Positions 22,536 to 33,362 of a stretch of 64,000 nt of DNA are shown piece after piece. Under the pieces are notes generated by a model, which was not told where the DNA came from, searched no databases, and saw nothing but the letters and a program-made list of their open reading frames with translations. Origin of the DNA: Marsupella aquatica (Eukaryota > Marchantiophyta); NCBI GenBank assembly GCA_973895155.1, contig OZ316892.1, forward strand, positions 13,268,001 to 13,332,000, written 5' to 3'. A program made the translations under genes and the position numbers. Positions within the stretch are counted from its first letter, which is position 1, and every line of letters begins with the position of its first letter.

Positions 22536-25500
22536 ATGGCGCTTTCGGAGACCGGTAAATGGCTCGAGCAGGCTTTATTGACAGTCAGCTCAGATGGAGA
22601 TTCTGTGCTTCATTTGGACTTGGAAACACTTCACAGTTTGGTTTCCTACTGCGAGAGGGCTCCTCCTCTAGATGCTGAGCAGTATCTTCTGGTATTGTAT
22701 TTTCAGACAACTGTCTTCATAGCGAATTTGATTTTCACAATTAAATTGTCAGTAGAGGTTTTGAGAGAATTGTCGTCGCACAAGGTCACTAGTATGTAGT
22801 ATGGTCCTCAGAGACTTCCTAGGATGGGGCTGTATTCTCAAATACTCTCAACAAAAGCAAATGTGCGAATTTTTCTTTATTCCATCCCCGCTTTGTGTTA
22901 CTAAGGAGCTCTTACTCAGTTAATTTATTATGGAGGGGATCGCAAGGATTTTCAGTCTAGGAATCCCTTATTGAGGGAGGAAAGGTTCTGAGTAAAGGAA
23001 TTTTGCGTCCGAGTAGTTGTCTTTCGCTTTTGCAAATTACGAGAAAAGTATAGAAAGAGGCTGATGCAGACGTACAGTTTTGTCAGAGAGAATGCAAGGC
23101 AAATGTAGGTTTCCTCTAGATCAATCATGAGCACTCTGATTCCCTCTTGGAAATAAGTCAAAAGAGAAGAGTGGCAAGGTCTTGCGTAGGGCCGAGCAGG
23201 TGGCTGGGGGATCTGTGTTTATTCGCTTTCTGAGCTGTAACGAGACTATTGAACTGCAGAACATTGTGGGAGATGACAGATGCAAGGATATCGTAGCAGA
23301 ATATTTACAAAGAAGGGGCGTCACAGAAAATGCAGCTGATGTGGGACTGCAAGCATATCAGAAGCCACGTCACGAGGAGCAGTGGTCGAGTGGAAATAAA
23401 AAAAACCCGAAGCAAAAACCAGGAGGAGTCACTGAAGGACCAGGGAGTGTGTCAACACCACCGAAGGATCCGGATCATAAATCACCTCTATATTCTGGCA
23501 ATGGAGTGCTCTCAGCAGAGAACGTAATACAGAAAGGAAAACGACCAGTTGGTAAAGGGAAAAAGGGTGGGAAAGGAATATCACTCGCAGAAGCTTCAAA
23601 GGGACTCGTGGTATTTGCACGAAATGGTCCCTGCGACTGTCAGTGTACTCGGCACAAGCTTGTGAATAATTGCCTTTCCTGTGGGAGGATAGTTTGTGAG
23701 CAAGAAGGGGAAGGGCCGTGTCATTTCTGTGGTGTCCTTGTCTTGAGGGAGGGCAGTGACTATGGCGGCCTTGAAGGTTTGTCAGTCCCGCCTGCAACAG
23801 AAGCAGAGGCTGCAGCCGAGGAGTTCAAGAACAGGCTAGTGGAATATGATCGTACTGCAGCATCTAGGACAACAGTTATTGATGATCAGAGTGACTACTT
23901 TGAGATTGAGGGAAACACATGGCTGAGTGAGAAGGTACAATCATGTCTGTCATATTAGAAAATGTCGATTTTTGTGAGTTAGTGGGGTGCATTTTCTTGT
24001 GGCAATTAATAATGCGAACTTGAGAACTGAAGGGTATTTTATTTTTTTCATGCCAGGAGAAGAAGTTGCTGCAAGAGAGACTAATGGACGAAGAGCGCAA
24101 TGAAGAGGAACGCCGAAAGCGTGTTATTGTAACTATAGATCTCCTTGGGCGAAAGGTAAAATTCCTTCCTCCTGTTCCAGTGAGCGCCGAGGTCCAGCGT
24201 AACATCATTTTCAGAGATCTAATATGAGCTTGAACTTGGCAACGAATTCTCCAGGGCATCTCAATCGTAGATGTGGTTAGTTTTGTTCAATAATTGAGAT
24301 TTGATGTACTGGAAAGCATGTTTTAATTCCTCCAGCAGGTTGTTGTTGCAGGCCAAGAAGATGGGAACGACACTGGAGAAAGTGTGTCTGTTTTGGGAAG
24401 TGAGGTGTTTGTGGACCAAGATCCTCCAAAGGTGCCTCGTGTGAAGCCCAATCCACATCTTTCAGAAGCACCCATGTTTATTGACACCATACAATCTACT
24501 CCAACTGACAGTTCGAGTATCGCCGAGGCGAAATTGTCATCAGCAAGGAAATCCACCGAAGTCCGTAGAAGTAGTAGAATCCAACATGATGACCCTATCT
24601 TGGAGGCTTTGATTGGTCATAATCTAAATGACTCGGGAAGCATGGGGGCACAAAAGTCAAATGTATGGCAAAGTCCCAAAGCACCACCTTTGGGTCAGGG
24701 AAAACAAGAGAATTCTTCAAATTGTGAAGCTGAAGTGGCAGTTTCGCAGGATCCTCTCAGAACTAGTAGAAACAACGGTATATCCGGAAAGGTACAACCT
24801 AACGCAACTGGCAATCATGTAAGCAATGATGAAATTCGGACCACTTTTGATATCTGCCTCCCACGGGGAACAGGAAAGTCAAAACCTGTTGTGTTGTCAC
24901 CTTCCGTTCTCATGCTGAAGCAAATGAAGAGGAAGGAAGCACTGAGTGAAACAAGTGGCGAGAACAAGCAACCAAACAGAGTTTTGCTCCCAGGGATGAT
25001 ACTGCTGAAGAGATGGCTATCTCCAGAACAGCAGGTAAAAAATGATTTCAAATCTTGTGCTTGCTTTCTATAGCAGGAATTTTCCTGCAAGAGTTCTAGT
25101 CATTCCAGTTTACTCGGTTTCCATGTCTTGTCTTCGTTATCTTGTCTGAAGTCTTCCTCGCACCTGAGGAGAATTGCTACCTACTAGCTTGCTCCGTGTT
25201 GCATGGCCCGCAGTTATATCATTTGCTTCTGACAGGTTTAAAAATTGGTCAACGCTGGATGAGCCCAGATAGTACAGTTGTCGGCCGCCATTGTTGATGC
25301 CAACCCTTGCACAACAGGCAGAAATATGTGACTCTTTCTCACAAGTACTTTAATTTCCGTATGATCTTGGCCGTACCTCTCACAGAATTACACCTCATTA
25401 TTCTGTATATTCTCGATTTGGGTTGCAGGCGGATATTGTGAACTACTGTCGGACTGTGGGCATAGGGCCCGGAGGATTTTATCAACCTCAATCTGGAGTC

Positions 25501-26313
25501 AATGCCAAGATGAACCTTCAAATGATGTGTCTAGGAATGCAGTGGCAGCCAACAACTAAATCTTATGGGACCCACCGGTCACACTACGATAACGCTGTTG
25601 CCCCTTCAATACCAGATTCTTTCACTCGGTTGGTTGACAAAGCTCTTTTAGCAGCCCGAGTTGCTTCCACCCAAGATTCAGGAGGAAAATCAAAACGAGT
25701 TCAACTGGATAAACACTCCCCAGTGCCCGAAATGGTTCCAAATGTCTGCATTGTAAACTACTATGAGCGTAGTGGGACTCTTGGAATGCATCAGGTATAT
25801 TTGATAAGCTTTGTCTGTTTTTGTCCTCTGAACTGCGAGCTATGATCTATTGAGCGATAAATGCCAACATAAGCAGTCAAACTATTAGCTTGAGAATATT
25901 TACGATGGTCAATTTTGCAAGGTGTTCCTGCAATCTCTGGTTTAATCGGTTTTTGAGGGGATATACACCTCAACGTAGTCAAATTTAAAACCCAGTGAAG
26001 GTTTGCCTAACATCAATATTCGTTTCCTGTGTCACAGGACAAGGATGAAAGTGCAGAGAGTTTGCAGAAAGAGTGTCCAGTTGTATCTTTTTCAATTGGA
26101 GACTCAGCTGAGTTCGTGTATGGGAAACAACCAGATGTATCAAATGCTGACAAGGTGGTCCTGGAATCTGGTGATGTGCTAATTTTTGGTGGCCCTTCCC
26201 GAATGATCTATCATGGGGTCACTAAAGTGATCTCTGACACCAGTCCTAGGTGGCTGGTTGAGACGACCAATCTGCGGCCTGGCCGGCTCAATCTTACATT
26301 TCGAGAATATTGA
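22536..26313 (+). CDS. ASC-1/TRIP4-type zinc finger fused to AlkB 2OG-Fe(II) dioxygenase
   Basis: Six exons join in phase 0: 22536-22691, 23260-23934, 24057-24155, 24339-25034, 25429-25794 and 26038-26313 (755 residues). Residues 1-75 or so match the ASC-1 N-terminus (WLEQAL, SYCERAPPLDAEQYL). Residues about 177-211 are the C2HC5 zinc finger (CDCQC...CLSCGRIVC...CHFC). The conserved region after it (EYDRTAASRT, VIDDQSDYF, VTIDLLGRK, VPRVKPNP) is also ASC-1. From about residue 470 an AlkB module begins (TFDICLP, LLPGMILLKRWL), with iron ligands H663-x-D665 and H723 and the 2-oxoglutarate motif R747-x-N749-x-T751-x-R753. AlkB enzymes oxidatively demethylate nucleic acids; ASC-1 is a component of the ASCC ribosome-rescue/repair complex. 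Exon 4 carries the end of the ASC-1 part and the start of the AlkB part without a break, so this is one gene. The ASCH domain of animal TRIP4 is absent. Confidence 0.85.
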
Positions 26314-27569
26314 TCGAGTCGATTGATACTTTTTGGCAAGATTAGTAGCGAAGAGAAGGATTAAGGATGTTCTCGAAACGACGGCCAGCTCGGGATATAT
26401 GCTAATCTCTGATGGTTTGCCTGCACCTGAAGTACGAACGTTTGACCATTCAGCGTCCCCCATGAGCGTTGTTTCCAGCCAGTCGGTTGCTTTTCACACA
26501 TGATCTTCAGATGGGGTTGAATCTAGACGCAGTTGAGAGCATTGGAATTCAATGCCATAAATTTGCAGAGACAACCTAGCGTTTGAATCTCACAAACTAC
26601 ATATATGCGACTCTTTTCCACGCGTCAGGGTTTGTTTACTCCAGAATTTTTCTCACCATTTGGAGGAACCGTCCACTCATCTCAGCTCATGAAAGTTCCA
26701 CTCGTAAACTCCGTTATCCTCGATCAATAGAAAGCTGGACAAGATGTGAAATTTTGAAACAATTGAATCCTGAGAGCATGGATTTAACCGGTGTGTACTA
26801 TTGTAAATCAACCACCAGGAAGCCGGAAATTTTCTCGAAGAATGGCATGTGCTAACGTGTGTTGGAAAGACAACTACATATTAGCAGAAATAGGCTTCTG
26901 CAAGCACTGAACAGAAAAGTAACGAGTACAGCGAGTGCCAAAAATGGTAGGCACTGCTCATTAATGGTTGGAAAGATCTAACTGGTCAGGCATTTCCCGC
27001 AAGTCTGCCCTCTGAAGCAACTCCCAAATATATTAAAGTAACTCCAAAACCTCCTTACTGAGCCCTTTCAATCTCAACTGCCCCGATGGTCATACTGAGC
27101 AATTGCTGGCCAAAGTCCTGCGTACATTACTAGTTTTATGACCTGAAGTCCGTCTTTTCGAACATTGAAGATGTGAACATAACTGAGAGTGATGGCACAA
27201 ATGAAGAGCACAATGCTTAATATTGTTGTGAAATGGCATACATCATATTCTGCCCTAACACTGCTTGATTGCAGGGACTAAGCTGCACAAATTCCCAGCT
27301 CGAGCTACTGCAGCTTCTGAACATGGGCGATCCAAACAATGTAGATGACCCCTCGAGTACCTCACTAGATTGAGAGGTGAAGTACTAGCGGTGGAATCAT
27401 TGCTAATATAGGTGATAGTTGTCGAAATGTCAGCTGACTAGCCTCTCCACGTGGGGTTCCCATGATAAAGACGTGATGACAAGGGACTACAAGCAAATCA
27501 GGGATTCGAGAAGAAATGTCCTCGACTATTCCCTACAACTACAGGGGAAGCAACGCAAGGTCTGAGTAG
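26314..27569. other. Intergenic, convergent 3' regions
   Basis: Lies between the ends of a plus-strand and a minus-strand gene. No further gene, RNA or repeat recognised. Confidence 0.5.
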
Positions 27570-28826
27570 CTAGACTTTACTCAGGACTACTTCTGGGCTC
27601 TGCTTTGTCCAAGCGGAAATTAAGTGGTGAGCTATGGCATAAGGTCCTGGTACATACACCGGAGGAAGTCCCAGAGTTGGAACCCCATCGGATTTCTTTC
27701 TGTCTCCTCCCATGCCTGCCTGCCAAATCTTGAGAATGGCATCCTCTTGTTGTTCCCTGTAGTCTGTGTGGGTGAGCGCTTGCTTGACCTGTTCTCGACT
27801 GAACCACTGTGCATCTTCCAGCTCCACTCCATCTACGTTGATGTCAAAGCTCTCGGCATAAGCGAAAAAGCCAACCATCAGCTGGCATGACATCCCACTA
27901 GGGCCTACTGGCCAGGGTTGCGAGCTGTGGTAGACAATTTCCCCGACTCTGATGCCCACCTCTTCGAATGTCTCTCTCCTTACAGCCTCTTCCAAGCTCT
28001 CTCCTGCCTCGATGAATCCCGCGAGACAACTCCACATGCGTGCCGCAAATCGAGACTGACGACCGAATATGACCCTATCCCTCTCTTTGTCGATGACCAG
28101 CATGATGACGACTGGGTCCATTCTAGGATATGCCTTTTGCTTGCAAGCCGGGTCGGTGCACTGACGCCTCTCCCCTGCTTCGATGGGCACGGTCTTAGTC
28201 CCACAACGCCCACAGTATTGAGCTGCCTTGTGCCACTCCGTGATCGCCCTTGCATGCCCTGCGATGGAGAGCTCTTCCCTGGCTTGCTTCCTGTCCCACT
28301 CTGTAGCTACCATCAGCAATCTCAAATCCACGAAAGAAACCCTGATGTTAGAATTGCTGTTTTCCGGTGCTGAGAACAACCCAGCCATGCTCTCGGCCTT
28401 GCCTCTCTCGTGACCCGACGACGATGACGACGAGACATCAATTGCGAACGAGGGTATTCCATCCTTTTCTCCGAGATAAACCACTTTATCAAACTCCCGA
28501 CTCAGCCGACTCAATTCCCCTGAATGGTCCTCCCCTTGCCTGGCTGTGCCTTCCTCGCTATCATCAGACAAAGAGCTCAAACTGATATGTACCTTTGTCC
28601 CGAAATTGTGCAAAGGCTGCCAAGCAAGACTCCAAGAAAGCGATCCTTCTGGGGAACGAGACGTGGCAATGAGTGGCTTGCCATCACAAACGGGGAGCAA
28701 ACGAGCTCCGCCCTTAGCTTTCACTGCCTCACCCGTCAAGAGATCATGCAACCCCTGAGGATTGACATGGCTTCGCTTTTCTGCCAGAAGAGGATTTCCA
28801 GCAAAGATGTTGACGAGCTCCTTCAT
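27570..28826 (-). CDS. NUDX19-like Nudix hydrolase (NADH pyrophosphatase type), single exon
   Basis: Enzymes of this type hydrolyse NADH or related dinucleotides and share the NudC layout. The 418-residue frame shows the N-terminal FAGNPL typical of plant NUDX19, a zinc ribbon (C205, C208, C223, C228), a full Nudix box from G270 (G-x5-E-x7-RE-x2-EE-x-G) and the SQPWPVGPS motif (from residue 302) that marks the NADH pyrophosphatase subgroup. The C-terminal VPGPYAIAHHLISAW is also family-typical. An in-frame stop lies just upstream of the ATG at 28826, and the protein aligns from residue 1, so the start is secure. It ends in SKV, which could act as a weak peroxisomal PTS1 signal. The gene has no introns. 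It converges with the AlkB-fusion gene. Confidence 0.92.
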   Translation of the reverse strand: MKELVNIFAGNPLLAEKRSHVNPQGLHDLLTGEAVKAKGGARLLPVCDGKPLIATSRSPEGSLSWSLAWQPLHNFGTKVHISLSSLSDDSEEGTARQGEDHSGELSRLSREFDKVVYLGEKDGIPSFAIDVSSSSSSGHERGKAESMAGLFSAPENSNSNIRVSFVDLRLLMVATEWDRKQAREELSIAGHARAITEWHKAAQYCGRCGTKTVPIEAGERRQCTDPACKQKAYPRMDPVVIMLVIDKERDRVIFGRQSRFAARMWSCLAGFIEAGESLEEAVRRETFEEVGIRVGEIVYHSSQPWPVGPSGMSCQLMVGFFAYAESFDINVDGVELEDAQWFSREQVKQALTHTDYREQQEDAILKIWQAGMGGDRKKSDGVPTLGLPPVYVPGPYAIAHHLISAWTKQSPEVVLSKV

Positions 28827-31271
28827 CCTTCAATTTGTGAATTGCTCCTGCTGTCTGTGATTCGGAGGACCTTTGAGGCACTGTCAACCCTCCGGTTTCA
28901 GACCACAAGTTCGCTAAAGTTCTCGACGTTCATGAGTACGGTCCAGTAGTATCCTTCTGTATGGTACCAAAAGTAAACACAGCTCCTCTCGTGGACAGAG
29001 CCCTCAAAAGAGCTCCTTATTACAATTCAACTGGCCCACAAAGTGCTGAGTTCAACAAAGTTATCAACACTTTCATGAAAAACAATTTCTATTGATGGAC
29101 GAGTTCCCCTGTATCTCCTCACAGTGCTCAGTGGATGGATATTGCAGATACTGACTTTCTCACCAACGCATCATTAAAGGTCAAATTAGAGCAGAGATCC
29201 AGATCTACTAACTATGCTCTAACTGCCCTCCTTTTTCGGCAGAAGCTTCAGCCCAACCCCTTCCGCCAAAGGGTCGTGTATTTTTGCTACTGGCGATTGA
29301 TCACAAATTCGAAGCCAGGTGAATTCTCATGGGACTTGAATTTAACATTTTCAATTTCTTCGATCTATGCTCCTTTTCAACTCCTGCAAGAGATCTTTCT
29401 TTCGTCGATGAGGGAATCGAATTCAATCGCAACTCTGTAGGTCACCAGTTATACACCAAGTTGTCAAAATTGTCGTTGGAATAACATGGTCCTATAATGA
29501 ATTAACTACAATCCCGAATTTACTACATCACCTCAGAAAAGGGCGGGCCTCCTGCCTGGGACAGAAGAAAAATTAGGACTCTCTTGTTGTGCGTTCGAAT
29601 TTCAAAGGCAAGACAACAAATCTAGTTCAATCGAGTACCCACCAAACTATTTTACAACACAAACAAACGAAGCGATGTGCTCGTCTGTGGATCAAAGATT
29701 CCCCTAAATTAATCCCACAGTCGGTAGACTACTGCACACAATTGCAGGCCTTGTGATCTCGATTCAGCAGACTCAGAACTGGTTTCTCTACACCGTAACT
29801 CAGATACGTCCACACAAAGAAATGGTTCACGAGATGGATCCTTTCCACCTTCAGCCAATCTAAGGCTGCAAGACCCTAGTACCGTCGATATCGAATCTGT
29901 GCCCCTTTACTCGACGGACGGAATGCCACCCACGACAGATCTTCTCGGATGTGTGGATGAAAAATTCCCGCCTGCTTCGAACCCCTGGAAATTGAGGCAG
30001 TGATTGAAAACCGAGGCCTTACCCAATTAGCTCCAAGCTCGCCAATACTCAGGAATTTATCGAGATTCTCAACACTGCCTTTTTAACCAATAGGAGTCCC
30101 AAATAAGCTCTGTCGTTTTTCTAGAGACTGGCTTTCCCGCACTTTACTCGAAATCGAGTTCGTGCGAAAGTTCCAGGGCTCCTAATAGATTACTGTATAA
30201 ATGCAATCGATCAGCGGTTCCAAGCCCCAAATAACCTCTCCCTGAGCTGGCTTGCCTACTACATCAAGCGGTTTCTTTCTCACAGGCTCTCGCTATTTTC
30301 AGAGAATCATCACTGACTGAGAAAAGTTCCCCACTGTGGAGATACAAAATTTTACTCCCTCCTGGTTTTATAGTATCGATCATTTCTTAATCTTTGAATT
30401 CGCCGCACGTCACTTTTCCACAGCACCTACTTTTGCCTAGCCCACCTCGATCTACAAGCTATGGCCATCGTCGCAACCGTATCGTCCTGCCTACAAAGCG
30501 TAGGACCTTTTCGTTCACCGTTCAGGACAGTCGAATATTTTTCCTCTTTCGAAAACTGCAGATCACATTTTTCAGCTCGTTCATCACTAACTTTTACTGT
30601 ACGAAACTAAATGTAGGTCGCTGCGACACCTCCGTAGCCTTTGACTCAAACTTTAACGACACGGGAGCGGAACAGAGAGAATAATTTGTCACCTTCGCCG
30701 AGGAGAAGCCCGCCGTTGGCAAACCTCCCACTGGTCGACGACGATCCGGGGCCTCATTATTATTACAGTACCTCAAGTCTGAAGACGTCAAGAATGTCCT
30801 CAGCGAGAACCGTGCCGTCTCTTCTAATGTAGTGCAGAATTTGAGGGAGGCTTACAAGAACGAGCAGGCGGCCACGTCCGCCTTTAGGAACGTACATTCC
30901 ATCCAAGCCATTCATTTAGATGAGTGGTCATTCTTGACTCTAGAACAACAGAGGTGACTCCAATAGTGGTGACGCTGTACTCTGAACAATACCCCGATCC
31001 ATCTGGGAACTTTCGAGTAAAGTACGTGGCCAAGGATTGGGGGATATGCACTGGATGGTCCATATGTTTGCACTGCAATCCATGGCGATCTTTGAGTGTG
31101 CAGCTACAAGTGGTGGGTTTGAATTGCTTTGAATGGAATTTTGCTAGGAAGAGAGCTGTGATCACCAAGGAAGGGAAGGTCTGCACCGAGAGAGAGTCGG
31201 AGAGGTACACTGCTGCGCACCTATGCCGTTGTGACGTAGGAGCGGAGGAGCTGAATCGAAAACTCAAAGAA
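28827..31271. other. Intergenic stretch with one orphan open frame
   Basis: No known gene. An open frame without ATG at about 30684-30956 (plus) encodes a hydrophilic peptide with LKSEDVKNVLSE and LREAYKNEQAATSAF and codon use like real exons. It could be an exon of an unrecognised gene or a pseudogene fragment. Its family is unknown to me. Confidence 0.35.
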
Positions 31272-32021
31272 ATGACGACGAGCTCACCTGTGCTTCCATG
31301 GGTCGGATCTTCTTCGACCGTTCTGAAACACCTGCCAGTTTCGCTAGCTGGGTATCAAAGGCTTCACTACGGTCGTAGTGTCTCTGTGACATCACTTTCG
31401 TCTCTCTCTCTCTTCCCGGCATCGCCTTCTTCTTCTTCTCCTTCTTCTACCTTGAGCTCTCTTAGAGTCCAGAATCGCTTCCAACACCCTTTTCCCGGTC
31501 AAAACTATTTACGAAGCCAGTCAAGAAGTTCCCATGGCAGCAAGGAAATGTCAGGGAAGCTGCTAGCCGTGAGCTCTTTCTCGGGAAGCACTCCTGTGAC
31601 CGAGAGCGAAGAAGTTTTCTTCGACGGTGGAGTGCACTTCGGAGATTTGGTGGTAAATTTAGTCTTCGGGCTCACTCTGGTGTGGGTGCCATTGACGTTG
31701 ACGGCCGTCTTCCGCAACCTATTTCTCCGCTACCGCTTCACTAATTTGCGGGTCACGGTGCAGTCCGGGGTGCTGGGAGGCGACCGCAAGGACTTCTCAT
31801 ATGATGTCGTCAAAGACGTGAAGGCCGTGCCTCGCTTTATTGGAGAGTGGGGCGACATGGCTATTGAATTGAAGGATGGCACCATTGTTGACATTCGTTG
31901 CGTGCCCAAGTTTCGGGAGATTGCCAAGTACATTCAAGAGAGAGCAGCAGGAACACCGAAATCAGGGACCGCTTCTTCATCCCCTGCCAGGGAAGGCACA
32001 CGCAAGAAGGGATTCTCTTGA
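31272..32021 (+). CDS. Predicted plastid membrane protein with bacterial-type PH domain
   Basis: Single-exon frame of 249 residues; ATG at 31272 (GAAATGACG) with a Ser-rich, low-acid N-terminus of about 100 residues that looks like a chloroplast transit peptide. Residues 123-150 are hydrophobic (FGDLVVNLVFGLTLVWVPL), giving one membrane segment or hairpin. Residues about 155-222 form a compact bPH-like unit (RYRFTNLRVTVQSG, DFSYDVVKDVKAVPRF, GDMAIELKDGTIVDI, FREIAKYI). Plants have a conserved, poorly characterised family of this build. No function is assigned. The frame is open upstream for a further 116 codons, but that part is not conserved-looking. Confidence 0.75.
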   Translation: MTTSSPVLPWVGSSSTVLKHLPVSLAGYQRLHYGRSVSVTSLSSLSLFPASPSSSSPSSTLSSLRVQNRFQHPFPGQNYLRSQSRSSHGSKEMSGKLLAVSSFSGSTPVTESEEVFFDGGVHFGDLVVNLVFGLTLVWVPLTLTAVFRNLFLRYRFTNLRVTVQSGVLGGDRKDFSYDVVKDVKAVPRFIGEWGDMAIELKDGTIVDIRCVPKFREIAKYIQERAAGTPKSGTASSSPAREGTRKKGFS

Positions 32022-32783
32022 AAGCACCGGGCTCTCCAGTTCCTCTCAATTATTGGCGATTAGAATTGGAATGAGATTTTAGTCAAGCAGGGTAGGGCAT
32101 CTAGAAGACATCTTAATTGTGCAGCATTGTACTGCTGTTGTAAAACAGTGGCATTTTTTAATCATTGACCGGAAGGTGGCTGCAAGGCCGTATCTCGGTT
32201 CACAACAATCAGCTCACCTGTACAATATGGACGTGTTCACTCGAAGATAAGATTTATGAAGCAAGGTGGGTATGATTTTGTTGCTTTCCATCAAGTCCTT
32301 TAGTTTGGTCTCGAGATCAATTCCATGATTATATCACAGTCCTTCCACTTTTTCAGCCAAATGTATTAAGTACATCCCAGCGTTTTGGAGGTCCATCCAG
32401 CTTCAACTTCGTAAAAATTGGCCGTCCATCCTCAGCCTCGACTTCCTAAGATTTGGCCAGTGAGTCAGTAAAATTTGGGCCTGAATGGTCGAGCCAGCAA
32501 AAGCAAATTTATTCGGGCGGATTGCAGGCCTGACTTGTCCAGCCCTGCCTAACCTAACCCATGTTGAATTAACAAGCATTCACATTAGGCCATTTGGCTT
32601 GAGCGACATAGATTTGGGTTTGGGAGGCAGGGAACAACTTGCTAGGCCCCCCCCAAATGTGCTGTCGATGGTGGTCGGCATTTGATCTTTGCCAATAATA
32701 TGCAAAAGTTATCACGATGCAGCCGAAGCGGAACAATGAGCCCATCAGTACCATAATAGTCGCTAAAGTCTAGGCATGACCTG

Positions 32784-33031
32784 CGTGTGACACTGTTATC
32801 CCTTTTTGTTCTTTGCTCAAATTCTATTGCCCATACATTTCCGTTTTCATGTCACACAAAACTCGGCAAAGTCAGTGGAGGCAGCAATGTCAGTGGAAGC
32901 AATCCATCGTGTGACACTGTTATCCTTTTTTGTTCTTTGCTCAAATTCTATTGCCCATACATTTCCGTTTTCATATCACACAAAACTCAGCTAAGTCAGT
33001 GGAGGCAGCAATGTCAGTGGAAGCAATCCAT
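32784..33031. repeat. 124-bp tandem duplication
   Basis: Two copies (about 32784-32907 and 32908-33031) containing TTGCCCATACATTTCCGTTT and AATGTCAGTGGAAGCAATCC, with a handful of differences. Confidence 0.88.
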
Positions 33032-33038
33032 CGTGGAG

Positions 33039-33362
33039 GAGACATGGGAGACCGAAATCAAAGGTTGGATGGGAGTTTAATTGAGAGAAAATTGAGTGTA
33101 ACCAATGTCTAACCAACAGATAGAAAAGGAAATAAAATTGACTGGCTATGATACGTTATGGGTAGACATGAAGGCTCTGGTGAAGTTGACATGAAACTGA
33201 CGAGACATGGGAGACCGAAATCAAAGGTTGGATGGGAGTTTAATTGAGAGAAAATTGAGTGTAACCAATGTCTAACCAACAGATAGAAAAGGAAATAAAA
33301 TTGACTGGCTATGATACGTTATGGGTAGACATGAAGGCTCTGGTGAAGTTGACATGAAACTG
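33039..33362. repeat. 162-bp tandem duplication
   Basis: Two apparently identical copies (33039-33200 and 33201-33362) from GAGACATGGGAGACC to GACATGAAACTGA. It directly follows the 124-bp duplication. Confidence 0.92.

Noticed and set aside
30924-31271. N-terminal extension of the bPH protein from the upstream open frame
   Set aside because: The extra 116 codons look non-conserved, while the ATG at 31272 begins a typical transit-peptide-like region.
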